The position numbers were made by a program, and so were the translations under genes. Below are positions 25,426 through 33,420 of a stretch of DNA of 64,000 nt, one piece after another. Position 1 is the stretch's first letter, and every line of letters begins with the position of its first letter. The notes beneath the pieces were generated by a model. That model made no database searches. It saw only the letters and a program-made list of their open reading frames with translations, and was not told the DNA's origin. Origin of the DNA: Bacillota bacterium (GTDB lineage Bacteria > Bacillota > Clostridia > Oscillospirales > Ruminococcaceae); assembly GCA_023429785.1 (NCBI GenBank), contig JAEZDD010000001.1, positions 1 to 64,000 on the forward strand, written 5' to 3'.

Positions 25426-25454
25426 TTGACAATCACATGAAAATATGCTATACT
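25426..25454 (+). promoter_or_regulatory. Consensus promoter of the small RNA gene
   Basis: A perfect TTGACA (25426-25431), 17 bp and TATACT (25449-25454) point rightwards. No protein gene lies downstream on this strand before a strong terminator. Confidence 0.85.
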
Positions 25455-25509
25455 TAATATGTAAAATGATATTTTTATGCATATTTATGATTGCAAATAT
25501 GTACCTTTA

Positions 25510-25538
25510 AGAATATCATATTTAATACTAATAGTCAA
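25510..25538 (-). promoter_or_regulatory. Promoter for the DUF6323/DUF6179-like pair
   Basis: TTGACT (25533-25538), 17 bp and TATTCT (25510-25515) lie on the minus strand. The -35 box abuts the terminator stem of the small RNA. The leader would run about 110 nt to 25391. Confidence 0.6.
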
Positions 25539-25569
25539 CCGTATGCAATAGCTTGCATACGGTTTTTTT
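25539..25569 (+). terminator. Terminator of the small RNA
   Basis: A 10-bp perfect stem CCGTATGCAA (25539-25548) pairs with 25553-25562 across a TAGC tetraloop, followed by seven T. Confidence 0.92.
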
Positions 25570-25598
25570 ATTATTTCAATTTCATCAGGGAATAAAAA

Positions 25599-25647
25599 TC
25601 CCTCTTGTGATAGTTTTTAAACACTACCACAAGAGGGAGATTTTTTA
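25599..25647. terminator. Terminator of pckG
   Basis: TCCCTCTTGTG-a-TAGT (25599-25614) pairs with 25623-25638 with one mismatch. T-rich sequence flanks both sides, so it can act in both directions. It lies after the pckG stop on the minus strand. Confidence 0.85.
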
Positions 25648-25658
25648 TTTATTGTTAA

Positions 25659-27449
25659 TTACTTAGCCAATCTAGCTTCAAGACTTGAAAGCTCATCAAG
25701 AAGTGCCTTTGGAAGTCTGTCGCCGAATTTGCCGTAGAATTCGTGGATTCCCTCAGCTTCTTCAATCCAAAGCTCATTATCAACAGTTAGAAGGTCCTTA
25801 ACAACTTCTAATGTGATGCCATCAGACTCAAGCCCGTCAATATTGATATCCTCAGCCTTTGGCTCAAAACCGATTGCTGTTTCAACAGCCTCGGCATTGC
25901 CTGTGCAGCGCTCAATAATCCAGTCAAGAACTCTCATATTATCGCCGAAGCCAGGCCAGATGAAATGACCTTCGTCATCTGTTCTGAACCAGTTAACGTT
26001 GAAAATCTTAGGAGCCTTGTCGCCTAGCTTTTCGCCCATTGACAGCCAATGTGCAAAATAATCGCCCATGTGATATCCGCAGAATGGAAGCATTGCCATT
26101 GGGTCACGTCTAACGCCTGCCTTTAGTCCCTGTGCAGCAGCTGTAACTTCTGAAGCCATGATTGAGCCGACAAAAGTACCATGCTGCCAGTTAAAGGATT
26201 GATATACCAGAGGAGCAGTCTTCGCACGACGGCCACCAAATACTATTGCAGAAATTGGAACACCATTTGGATTGTTAAACTCAGAGCTAACGCAAGGGCA
26301 GTTAATAGCTGGTGCAGTAAATCTTGAGTTTGGATGAGCCAGCTTGTTGCCCTCTGCTGTATATTCCTTGCCGTTAACCTTTGAACCCTTCCATTCAACA
26401 GCGTTTACTGGAGGATTCTTGTCTAGACCTTCCCACCATACAGTGTTGTCATCAAGGTTGCGAGCAACGTTTGTGAAAATTGTATTCTTCATTGTTGAAG
26501 CCAAAGCATTTGGATTTGACTTCGCATTTGTTCCCGGAGCAACGCCAAAGAAGCCGTTTTCTGGGTTAATTGCCCATAGACGTCCGTCGTCACCGATTCT
26601 CAACCAAGCGATATCGTCACCAACGCACCATACCTTATAGCCCTTTGATGTATAGCCCTCCGGAGGAATAAGCATAGCTAGATTTGTCTTTCCGCAAGCT
26701 GATGGGAAAGCAGCAGAAACATATGTGATTTCTCCGTTTGGCTTTTCAAGTCCAAGAATAAGCATATGCTCAGCCATCCAGCCCTCATTCTTACCTTGAT
26801 ATGAAGCAATTCTAAGAGCGAAGCATTTCTTCCCTAGAAGAACGTTTCCGCCGTATCCTGAATTGATTGACCATATTGTGTTGTCCTCAGGGAAGTGACA
26901 GATGTATCTGTTTTCTTCGTCGATGTCAGCCTTTGAGTGAAGACCACGAACGAAGTCATTTGATGTATCGCCAAGCTGTGTGAAAGCATCCTTACCCATT
27001 CTTGTCATAATGTCCATATTTAGGACAACATAGATAGAGTCTGTAACCTCAACGCCAACCTTAGAAAATTCTGAACCGATAGGTCCCATTGAATAAGGAA
27101 TAACGTACATAGTACGTCCCTTCATTACGCCATCGAACATTGGAGTAAGCTTTGCATACATTTCTTCAGGGGCACACCAGTTGTTAGTTGGCCCTGCATC
27201 CTGCTCATTTTTTGAACAGATGAATGTTCTGTGTTCAACACGAGCAACGTCATTTACTGCTGTTTTATGATATAGACATCCAGGAAGCTTTTCTTTATTA
27301 AGCTCCTCCACCTCACCTGAAGCAATTGCTTGTGCTCTTAAATCGGCTAGTTGTTCATCAGAACCATCTATCCATACAACCTTATCAGGCTTTGTTAGCG
27401 CAACCATTTCATCAACCCATGTTAAAACATTTTTGTTGTTTGTCAACAT
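25659..27449 (-). CDS. pckG: Phosphoenolpyruvate carboxykinase (GTP)
   Basis: This 596-residue enzyme interconverts oxaloacetate and phosphoenolpyruvate using GTP/GDP. The length and the kinase-1 loop FPSACGKTN near residue 250 identify the GTP type; the ATP type has GLSGTGKTT instead. The metal/kinase-2 motif is GDDIAW, and YNP-type residues are replaced by RTDDEG and FNVNWFR near the C-terminus. In anaerobes the enzyme often runs towards oxaloacetate, conserving energy on the way to succinate. It is read alone from a perfect promoter, and its codon use is that of an abundant protein. Confidence 0.94.
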   Translation of the reverse strand: MLTNNKNVLTWVDEMVALTKPDKVVWIDGSDEQLADLRAQAIASGEVEELNKEKLPGCLYHKTAVNDVARVEHRTFICSKNEQDAGPTNNWCAPEEMYAKLTPMFDGVMKGRTMYVIPYSMGPIGSEFSKVGVEVTDSIYVVLNMDIMTRMGKDAFTQLGDTSNDFVRGLHSKADIDEENRYICHFPEDNTIWSINSGYGGNVLLGKKCFALRIASYQGKNEGWMAEHMLILGLEKPNGEITYVSAAFPSACGKTNLAMLIPPEGYTSKGYKVWCVGDDIAWLRIGDDGRLWAINPENGFFGVAPGTNAKSNPNALASTMKNTIFTNVARNLDDNTVWWEGLDKNPPVNAVEWKGSKVNGKEYTAEGNKLAHPNSRFTAPAINCPCVSSEFNNPNGVPISAIVFGGRRAKTAPLVYQSFNWQHGTFVGSIMASEVTAAAQGLKAGVRRDPMAMLPFCGYHMGDYFAHWLSMGEKLGDKAPKIFNVNWFRTDDEGHFIWPGFGDNMRVLDWIIERCTGNAEAVETAIGFEPKAEDINIDGLESDGITLEVVKDLLTVDNELWIEEAEGIHEFYGKFGDRLPKALLDELSSLEARLAK

Positions 27450-27519
27450 AATTAAATACTCCTCCTATTTACATTTTTCTAGAAAATTCAAAATAAAACT
27501 CAAATTCCCCACAAATAAC

Positions 27520-27548
27520 ATTATATAGTATATTTCAATTACTGTCAA
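27520..27548 (-). promoter_or_regulatory. Perfect sigma-A promoter for pckG
   Basis: TTGACA (27543-27548), 17 bp and TATAAT (27520-27525) on the minus strand, both exact consensus. The leader is about 64 nt. Confidence 0.9.
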
Positions 27549-27688
27549 CTATTCTTGTTAAATTTTTTTCAAATTTTTGAAATTTTTTATTTTTTACTTG
27601 CAATATTTGTTATTTTTATTTGGATTTTACATTACTTTTTCAAAAATAAGAAATTATCAAAGTCCCAGCCTTCATTTTGTCCGACGAC

Positions 27689-29182
27689 TTAGCGGTCATG
27701 CTCCTCCCAGTCGAGCGAACGTGAAACTGCCTTTTCCCAGCCGTGAATCAGCGAAATTCTTTCCTTTTCGGAGATTTTTGGCGAATAATGCCTGTCGAGC
27801 TTCCACTGGTTTTTTATTTCGTCCTTGTCCTTCCACAGACCTGTCGCCAGACCGGCGAGATATGCCACGCCGAGTGCCGTCGTTTCCGAAATAACAGGGC
27901 GCTTCACCGGCTTCCCTATTATATCAGCCTGAAACTGCATTAAAAATTCGTCGCCGCTAGCGCCACCATCAACACTAAGGGATGAAAATTCAACGCCTGT
28001 GTCGGCAATTATTGCCTTTAGAAGGTCATTCGTCTGGTATGCGATTGACTCCTCGGCGGCGCGGATTATGTGAGCGCGCTTCGTCCCACGGGTTATGCCA
28101 AAAATGCTTCCCCGAGCGTACATATCCCAGTGCGGAGCCCCAAGTCCTGTGAATGCCGGGACAATATAAACCCCGCCATTGTCGCGGACGCTGGCGGCGA
28201 TGATTGGCGCATCCTTTGCGTTCTCAATCAGCTCCATTTCATCCCTAAGCCACTGCATAATTGCCCCGCCTATAAAAACGCTCCCCTCCAGAGCATATTC
28301 AATCCTGTTGTCTATGCCGATTGCAATCGTTGTGAGCAAGCCGTTCTTGCTGTATAAAAGCTCGTCTCCGGTGTTCATTAAAAGGAAGCAGCCTGTCCCA
28401 TAGGTGTTTTTTGCGTTGCCCTTTTCAAAGCAGGCTTGTCCGAAAAGTGCCGCCTGCTGGTCTCCGGCAATCGCCGCTATCGGAATCTGAACCCCTGAAA
28501 AGCTCATTGTCCCGTATACCTCGCTCGAATTTTTCACCTCTGGGAGCATTTTCATCGGGATATTCAGAAGCTCGCAGATTTCTTCATCCCAGCAAAGCTC
28601 TTTAATATTATACATCATTGTTCGCGAGGCATTAGTGTAATCGGTTATATGTAATGCCCCGTTGGTCAGCTTCCATATTAAAAATGTATCAACTGTTCCA
28701 AAAAGTAGGTCGCCCTTCTCCGCCTTTTCACGCGCACCCTTAACGTTGTCGAGAATCCACTTGAGCTTCGTCGCTGAAAAATACGCGTCTATCCTCAGCC
28801 CTGTTTTTTGCTTTATCATTTCTGAATAGCCTTTTTCGGCAAGCTCATCACATATATGCGCTGTCCGACGGCATTGCCACACTATTGCATTATAAACGGG
28901 CAGACCAGTATGCCTGTCCCACACTATTGTTGTTTCACGCTGATTTGTTATACCAATACCGGCAATTTCATTTATATCTATTCCGCTTTTATTTATTACG
29001 TCAGACATTACGCTGTACTGTGACGAATAGATTTCAAGCGGATTATGCTCAACATAGCCCGGCTTCGGATAAATTTGCGAAAATGTTTTCTGACTGATTT
29101 CTATGACATTCTGGTCCTTGTCGAAAAGAATTGCGCGTGAGCTGGTTGTCCCCTGGTCGAGAGCGACGATATACTTTTTCAT
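27689..29182 (-). CDS. glpK: Glycerol kinase
   Basis: This 497-residue FGGY-family kinase phosphorylates glycerol to glycerol 3-phosphate. The phosphate-1 motif DQGTTSSRA is at residues 8-16, the GYVEHNPLEI block near 45, the MQWLRDE helix near 300 and the FGGY signature region GGASGDEFLMQFQAD near 400. The ATG at 29182 is preferred because GAAAGGA would directly abut the upstream ATG at 29194. No glpF or glpD is beside it. The 58-bp twin-hairpin repeat lies immediately upstream. Confidence 0.93.
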   Translation of the reverse strand: MKKYIVALDQGTTSSRAILFDKDQNVIEISQKTFSQIYPKPGYVEHNPLEIYSSQYSVMSDVINKSGIDINEIAGIGITNQRETTIVWDRHTGLPVYNAIVWQCRRTAHICDELAEKGYSEMIKQKTGLRIDAYFSATKLKWILDNVKGAREKAEKGDLLFGTVDTFLIWKLTNGALHITDYTNASRTMMYNIKELCWDEEICELLNIPMKMLPEVKNSSEVYGTMSFSGVQIPIAAIAGDQQAALFGQACFEKGNAKNTYGTGCFLLMNTGDELLYSKNGLLTTIAIGIDNRIEYALEGSVFIGGAIMQWLRDEMELIENAKDAPIIAASVRDNGGVYIVPAFTGLGAPHWDMYARGSIFGITRGTKRAHIIRAAEESIAYQTNDLLKAIIADTGVEFSSLSVDGGASGDEFLMQFQADIIGKPVKRPVISETTALGVAYLAGLATGLWKDKDEIKNQWKLDRHYSPKISEKERISLIHGWEKAVSRSLDWEEHDR

Positions 29183-29214
29183 TTTTATGACCATTCCTTT
29201 CTAATAAAGTTTTT

Positions 29215-29272
29215 AGCGTTTCGGCATCAGCCGAATTTCGGTCGTGATTTTGACCGAAAAGCGCAAAACTTC
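29215..29272 (-). repeat. 58-bp twin-hairpin repeat, copy 1
   Basis: This 58-bp sequence is 53/58 identical to 45881-45938. It folds into two adjacent hairpins: TTCGGC-atca-GCCGAA (29220-29235) and TTCGGTC-N8-GACCGAA (29237-29258). It lies between fetB and glpK, 33 bp upstream of the glpK start on the minus strand. Confidence 0.85.
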
Positions 29273-29282
29273 CTCCGAAATT

Positions 29283-30062
29283 TTATTTGTCAAGGATAAT
29301 CTGATTTTTCTTATTATACAAGGTTTTATAGCCGAAATTGAGCGAGCAGAAAACTGTTACACAAACGGACGTGCATATTGCGACCATTATCGCAATCTGA
29401 TATAGGATTGCCGTATTTGGAAGCGTCCCGGACAGAATCTGACCCGTCATCATCCCCGGCAGGGATATTATCCCCATTCCCAGCATTGAATTCAGCGTGG
29501 GGAGCAAGGCGGTTTCAAGAGCGTTGTTCACATAAGGCATCAGGATTTTTTTCGGTGAAACCCCGAGATTTAACAGTGCGTCAATTTTGTTCCGCCCCGA
29601 ATGAATGTTATCGCTGAAGCTTTTCAGCCCGAGAGATACACCGGTCATCGAATTCCCGATTATCATTCCCGCTAAAGGGATGGTATACTGAGGGTTGAAT
29701 ATGCTCTGATTGATGACAGCTATTATAAAAAATATGAGGATGCCAACTCCTGAAAAGCTGAGCGAAAATACGATTGCGATTTTAAAGTACTTGTTAAGTC
29801 CTTTGTTTTTTGATAAAACGCTGTATACTGAAAATACAATCATTGCTATTATATACGCGACTGTGAAAAGCGGATGCGGATGTTGAAATATATAAGTTAA
29901 AATCAACCCCGCTAAAATAAGTTGAACTGTCATTCTTAAGCTTGCCATAAAAAGCAGCTTCGTCTGATTGACTTTTGATTTTTTCATTATAATCAGGACA
30001 ATAATCAATAATAGGTACACCAAAGAAAACTGAATTAAATTCAGCTGTGAAGCGCCGTTCAT
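29283..30062 (-). CDS. fetB: Metal-export ABC permease, FetB/YbbM type
   Basis: This 259-residue membrane protein has about seven hydrophobic segments and matches the UPF0014 (FetB) family, with VYSVLSKNKG near 75, the GMIIGNSMTG block near 135 and LPGMMTGQILSG near 205. FetAB exports iron in E. coli and protects against iron-driven oxidative stress. The metal here is inferred. It starts 17 bp after fetA and its ribosome site is poor, so coupling to fetA is likely. Confidence 0.86.
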   Translation of the reverse strand: MNGASQLNLIQFSLVYLLLIIVLIIMKKSKVNQTKLLFMASLRMTVQLILAGLILTYIFQHPHPLFTVAYIIAMIVFSVYSVLSKNKGLNKYFKIAIVFSLSFSGVGILIFFIIAVINQSIFNPQYTIPLAGMIIGNSMTGVSLGLKSFSDNIHSGRNKIDALLNLGVSPKKILMPYVNNALETALLPTLNSMLGMGIISLPGMMTGQILSGTLPNTAILYQIAIMVAICTSVCVTVFCSLNFGYKTLYNKKNQIILDK

Positions 30063-30079
30063 TTTACATCATTCCATTC

Positions 30080-30715
30080 TCAATTGTCTACTGTCTTTTC
30101 TATCCTGAGGATTTCGTCAGCGAATTTCTCGGTCAGCTCATTGTCGTGGCTGACCACTATAACTGAAATCCCCTTTAGCTTTGAAAAAGTTATGAGATTT
30201 TTTATTACTTCAAAGCTATTCTTGTTGTCAAGGGCTGATGTCGGTTCGTCTAGTAATATTACTTTAGGCTCAAAGGACAAGAATATCGCCATGTATACTC
30301 TGTGCCTTTCCCCGCCTGACATAGTTGTGCAATCCTTGGTTAAGTCAAAATCAATACAGCAAAGCTCAAGGAATGCTTTGATTTCTTCGTCAGAAATCAG
30401 CTTCTCACCTCTAAAATCATAAAAATTCTTAAAATTATCTTTTATGGACATATCAAATAAAAACACATTTTGGCTAAACAGCGAAATTTCTTTCCTTAGC
30501 TCAATAGAGTCATAAAGGTCAATATTTTGATTATTATATATGATATCACCCTTGCTTTGAGACAGTGTCTGGTTAAAAAGCTTTAAAAGTGTTGACTTCC
30601 CTACTCCGCTTTCGCCAACTATGAAGGTTACTTTTTCTTTTTTAATTTCAAGGTCCGGATATGTAAGCATATTGTTAAAACATAGGCTGTTGGTTTTAAA
30701 TAGTATGTTATTCAA
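30080..30715 (-). CDS. fetA: ABC transporter ATPase, FetA type
   Basis: This 211-residue ATPase has Walker A GESGVGKST near 33-41, the Q-loop in LFSQNVF, signature MSGGERHRVYMA near 131 and Walker B VILLDEPTSALD near 150. It is followed by the FetB-type permease, so it should drive that exporter. The start is TTG at 30715, with AAGGGGGT at 30722-30729 on the complementary strand; no better ATG is available upstream. Confidence 0.86.
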   Translation of the reverse strand: MNNILFKTNSLCFNNMLTYPDLEIKKEKVTFIVGESGVGKSTLLKLFNQTLSQSKGDIIYNNQNIDLYDSIELRKEISLFSQNVFLFDMSIKDNFKNFYDFRGEKLISDEEIKAFLELCCIDFDLTKDCTTMSGGERHRVYMAIFLSFEPKVILLDEPTSALDNKNSFEVIKNLITFSKLKGISVIVVSHDNELTEKFADEILRIEKTVDN

Positions 30716-30840
30716 GATATTACCCCCTTATAGTCTATTAATAATGCTTTCTAATTATATTATATCAAAATTTATCATATTTTAAAAGGAATTTTAAAAA
30801 TATTAAAATAGATATTTCTTTTTGATGAAATATACAGCGC

Positions 30841-30869
30841 TTGACAAATATACTATTTTGGTATATTCT
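30841..30869 (+). promoter_or_regulatory. Promoter with internal palindrome for the DUF2156-GNAT pair
   Basis: TTGACA (30841-30846), 17 bp and TATTCT (30864-30869). The spacer contains the perfect inverted repeat AATATAC-N7-GTATATT (30847-30867), placed where a repressor would block polymerase. Confidence 0.7.
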
Positions 30870-30923
30870 AGTTTATAAAGTTTTAAATAGAAAATACCAT
30901 ATATAAAAATGCGAGGATATATT

Positions 30924-31817
30924 ATGTTACCTTTTAAAAAAATTGATATTTCTGACAAGAAAAGATACGACGAAATTACCAGAAATATTAACTCAATGAT
31001 GTGCGCCCACTATTTTGTTGATTTATTTATCTGGCGGGTTACTTATAACACAAAGATATGTTTTGAGGGAGATTTTGTTTTTATTAAGCAAAGGCTTGAA
31101 TCCGAAACTGTTTATACTATACCGCTTGGAAACGGCGACCTGACTCAGGCAATCGAGCTTTTAAAACAGGATGCAGAGGAGAGGAATGTCGTATTTCATC
31201 TCGCTGCCGTCAATGAAAATCAGAAAAATCTGCTTGAAGCGATTTCCCCCGGACAATATGAGTTCAATGAGGAGCGTGACAGCGAAGATTATATTTATCT
31301 CGCTGAAAATCTCATGACGCTAGCCGGAAAAAAGCTCCACTCAAAGCGGAATTTCATTAACAGATTCGTTTCTACCTATGAGAACAGCTGGAGCTATGAG
31401 AACATTAATGAGGAAAATCTCCATGAGGTTTTTAACTTTCACTTATCATGGTGTGCTCTGAATGAAAATGAGGAGAACAGGGACTTTTTCGGTGAAACCT
31501 GCGCCATTTCACTTGCGCTTAAAAACTTCGAAGAGCTTGGCTTAAAAGGCGGGCTTATCAGAATAGACGGACAGGTTATCGCCTTTACACTTGGCTTTAG
31601 GGCGAGTGAGGATTTGTTCATCGTCAATATTGAAAAGGCTGACCACACTATCGCCGGGGCTTATCAGATGATTAACAATCAGTTCGCCGTCCATAACTTT
31701 GAGGGTGTCAAGTATGTCAACAGAGAAGAGGATTTGGGGAAGGAAGGCTTGCGTCGTGCGAAGCTTTCATACTATCCTGAAATGCTCGGGCAAAACTTCA
31801 CTGCTTTTCTGAAATAG
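30924..31817 (+). CDS. DUF2156 protein (LPG synthase C-terminal, GNAT-like fold)
   Basis: This 297-residue soluble protein matches DUF2156, the acyltransferase-like domain also found at the C-terminus of MprF lysyl-phosphatidylglycerol synthases. Characteristic pieces are SKRNFINRF near 140, the RIDGQVIAFTLG strand near 213 and NREEDLGKEGLRRAKLSYYP near 270. It has no membrane flippase part. It probably transfers an aminoacyl or acyl group, but no substrate is known. The start is ATG 30924, because the GCGAGGA ribosome site lies inside the longer frame from 30909. A GNAT gene follows 8 bp later. Confidence 0.82.
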   Translation: MLPFKKIDISDKKRYDEITRNINSMMCAHYFVDLFIWRVTYNTKICFEGDFVFIKQRLESETVYTIPLGNGDLTQAIELLKQDAEERNVVFHLAAVNENQKNLLEAISPGQYEFNEERDSEDYIYLAENLMTLAGKKLHSKRNFINRFVSTYENSWSYENINEENLHEVFNFHLSWCALNENEENRDFFGETCAISLALKNFEELGLKGGLIRIDGQVIAFTLGFRASEDLFIVNIEKADHTIAGAYQMINNQFAVHNFEGVKYVNREEDLGKEGLRRAKLSYYPEMLGQNFTAFLK

Positions 31818-31825
31818 AGGATGAT

Positions 31826-32665
31826 ATGATTAGATTTTCAAAATCAGAGGATTTTTTGAATATACGAAAGCTTTGGGACTTATCTTTTCCGGGGGATGCT
31901 GCCTTCGCTGACTGGTTTTTCCCAAAGCTTTTCAAGAATGAGAACACCTTGGTTTATGAAATTAACGGTGAAGTTTGTTCTGTTTTGCAGCGCTTGCCGT
32001 ATTATTTAAACAATGTCGGTGATGTGACATACATTTTCGGGGCTTGCACTCACCCCTCTTTTCGTGGACGTGGGCTGATGGCAAAGCTCCTTGAATTCTC
32101 TGAAAGTATTGACAGGGAGCAAGGGAAGATGGCTTCAATCCTTATCCCCGCTGAAAAAAGCCTTTTTGATTATTACATGCGTTTTGGATATGAGCCTGTT
32201 TTTAAAATTTCCAAAAAAGAATTTTCTTATGAAAAGCCAAAAGACTTTACATCTAAATATGAATTTAAGAAATGCTCTTCTGATGACGCCACCGGTCTTG
32301 AAGGGCTTTATAATAAAGTTTTAAGGGACTGCAATTATGTATACAGGACACGAGAATACTTTTGTGTTCAGCTTTCAATGTTTATTGACCTCGGGGGGAG
32401 GGCTTTCTCACTTTATGAAAATGCTGAGCTAGTCGCCTATGCTTTTGTATGGAGCAATGCTTCAACTATCGCTTCAGAGCTTCTTTTTAAGGATGATGAG
32501 TCGAGATTAATCATCTGTAACGAGATTTTAAAATATTTTAATGTGGACAGGCTCGAGGCTTTTTATTTTTCCGAGAGCGATGCCGGTCAGGATTTCGGCT
32601 GTATAAAATTATATCAGCCTTTTGCCAACCACTTGCCCTTTAAAATGAATTTAATGTTTAACTGA
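31826..32665 (+). CDS. GNAT-family N-acetyltransferase, Eis-like
   Basis: This 279-residue protein has an N-terminal GNAT domain with the acetyl-CoA loop HPSFRGRGLMAKLL near 73-86 and a second, divergent domain after residue 140, an arrangement seen in Eis-type enzymes. It is translated right after the DUF2156 gene and probably with it. The substrate is unknown. Its last 15 bp overlap the end of the convergent Crp/Fnr gene, and there is no terminator between them. Confidence 0.82.
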   Translation: MIRFSKSEDFLNIRKLWDLSFPGDAAFADWFFPKLFKNENTLVYEINGEVCSVLQRLPYYLNNVGDVTYIFGACTHPSFRGRGLMAKLLEFSESIDREQGKMASILIPAEKSLFDYYMRFGYEPVFKISKKEFSYEKPKDFTSKYEFKKCSSDDATGLEGLYNKVLRDCNYVYRTREYFCVQLSMFIDLGGRAFSLYENAELVAYAFVWSNASTIASELLFKDDESRLIICNEILKYFNVDRLEAFYFSESDAGQDFGCIKLYQPFANHLPFKMNLMFN

Positions 32666-33328
32666 TATTTCAAATGTGTTCTTGTGAAATTTAATTACCC
32701 CGTCGTCACGCAAGCGTGAAAGCTCTCGTGACATTGCGCTTCTGTCGACGCAAAGAAAATCAGCCAGCTCGTTTCGTGTGAAGGGGATTTCAAATTTGTC
32801 GCTTTTCTGGTTCTGTGCCTGAAAAAATAGATATGCCAGAAGCTTATCCCTGGTCGTTCTTTTAGAAACCAGCTCAAGCTTCTGGTTCAGCATTATATTT
32901 TTTTCAGCTATAACCTTTATCATGTTCTCTATCAGCTTTAAATGAAATTGACATGATACTGAGCAGGTTGTAATAATCCTGTTGTAATCAATGAACATTA
33001 CTTCACAGCCTGTCACGGTTTCAACGGTGACGGGGCTTTTTTTAATTCCGGCACAAACAAGTGCTTCGGCGAATAAATCCCCCTCGGTCAGCATTGTGAC
33101 AATATTTTTGTTCCCGATAAAGTCAACTCGTTCAACCTGTGCTTTCCCCGACAGAATTATCCCGATATGCGAAATATTATCCTCTGTCATTATTATTATT
33201 TCATTTTTTGAAAAAGCTTTTACTTTTGCGTCAAGGCACTTCAGCATTGAAGACAGTTCCTTTTCGTCTATACTATTGAATAATGTGGTATTTTTTAAAA
33301 TTTCATAAAAATTATTTATATTTCTCAC
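32651..33328 (-). CDS. Crp/Fnr-family transcription regulator
   Basis: This 225-residue regulator has a cyclic-nucleotide-binding-type beta barrel (about 15-125), a long helix, and a Crp-type helix-turn-helix with ELADFLCVDRSAMSRELSRL near 180-199. It lacks an Fnr-like N-terminal cysteine cluster. It is divergent from an Fe-S protein gene, and a 16-bp palindrome lies between. Gene pairing resembles nitrosative-stress regulators of the HcpR type, but no hcp gene is present. The annotated GTG at 33328 abuts the AGAGGTGA ribosome site, so the true start is uncertain. Confidence 0.85.
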   Translation of the reverse strand: MRNINNFYEILKNTTLFNSIDEKELSSMLKCLDAKVKAFSKNEIIIMTEDNISHIGIILSGKAQVERVDFIGNKNIVTMLTEGDLFAEALVCAGIKKSPVTVETVTGCEVMFIDYNRIITTCSVSCQFHLKLIENMIKVIAEKNIMLNQKLELVSKRTTRDKLLAYLFFQAQNQKSDKFEIPFTRNELADFLCVDRSAMSRELSRLRDDGVIKFHKNTFEISVKH

Positions 33329-33333
33329 CTCTT

Positions 33334-33349
33334 TGTTGCAAATGCAACA
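33334..33349. promoter_or_regulatory. Crp/Fnr-type palindromic operator
   Basis: TGTTGCA-aa-TGCAACA is a perfect 7-bp-arm palindrome centred at 33341.5. It is centred 41.5 bp before the predicted rightward start near 33383 and about 15 bp downstream of the predicted leftward start near 33357. That geometry fits class II activation of the Fe-S gene and self-repression of the regulator. Confidence 0.75.
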
Positions 33350-33363
33350 GACTAATTTCTTTT

Positions 33364-33392
33364 AGTATATTATAATGATGACATCAAGTCAA
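33364..33392 (-). promoter_or_regulatory. Promoter of the Crp/Fnr gene
   Basis: TTGACT (33387-33392), 17 bp and TATACT (33364-33369) on the minus strand. Confidence 0.7.
33371..33376 (+). promoter_or_regulatory. -10 box of an activator-dependent promoter
   Basis: A perfect TATAAT has no -35 box: the 17-bp position reads CAGACT and overlaps the end of the palindrome. Lack of a -35 box is typical of promoters that need an activator. Confidence 0.6.
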
Positions 33393-33420
33393 TGATAATT
33401 AAATTTTAAGGAGAATAACT

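Larger units (their letters stand above)
25461..25569 (+). ncRNA. Probable small RNA of about 109 nt
   Basis: A consensus promoter leads into a stretch with no usable reading frame, which ends at a 10-bp perfect terminator stem. Inside, ATGATATT (25466-25473) pairs with AATATCAT (25512-25519), and within it CATATTT (25480-25486) pairs with AAATATG (25495-25501). The boundaries come from the promoter and the T run. I do not recognise the RNA family; it is too short for 6S RNA or tmRNA. It is antisense to the leader of the DUF6323-like gene. Confidence 0.7.
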
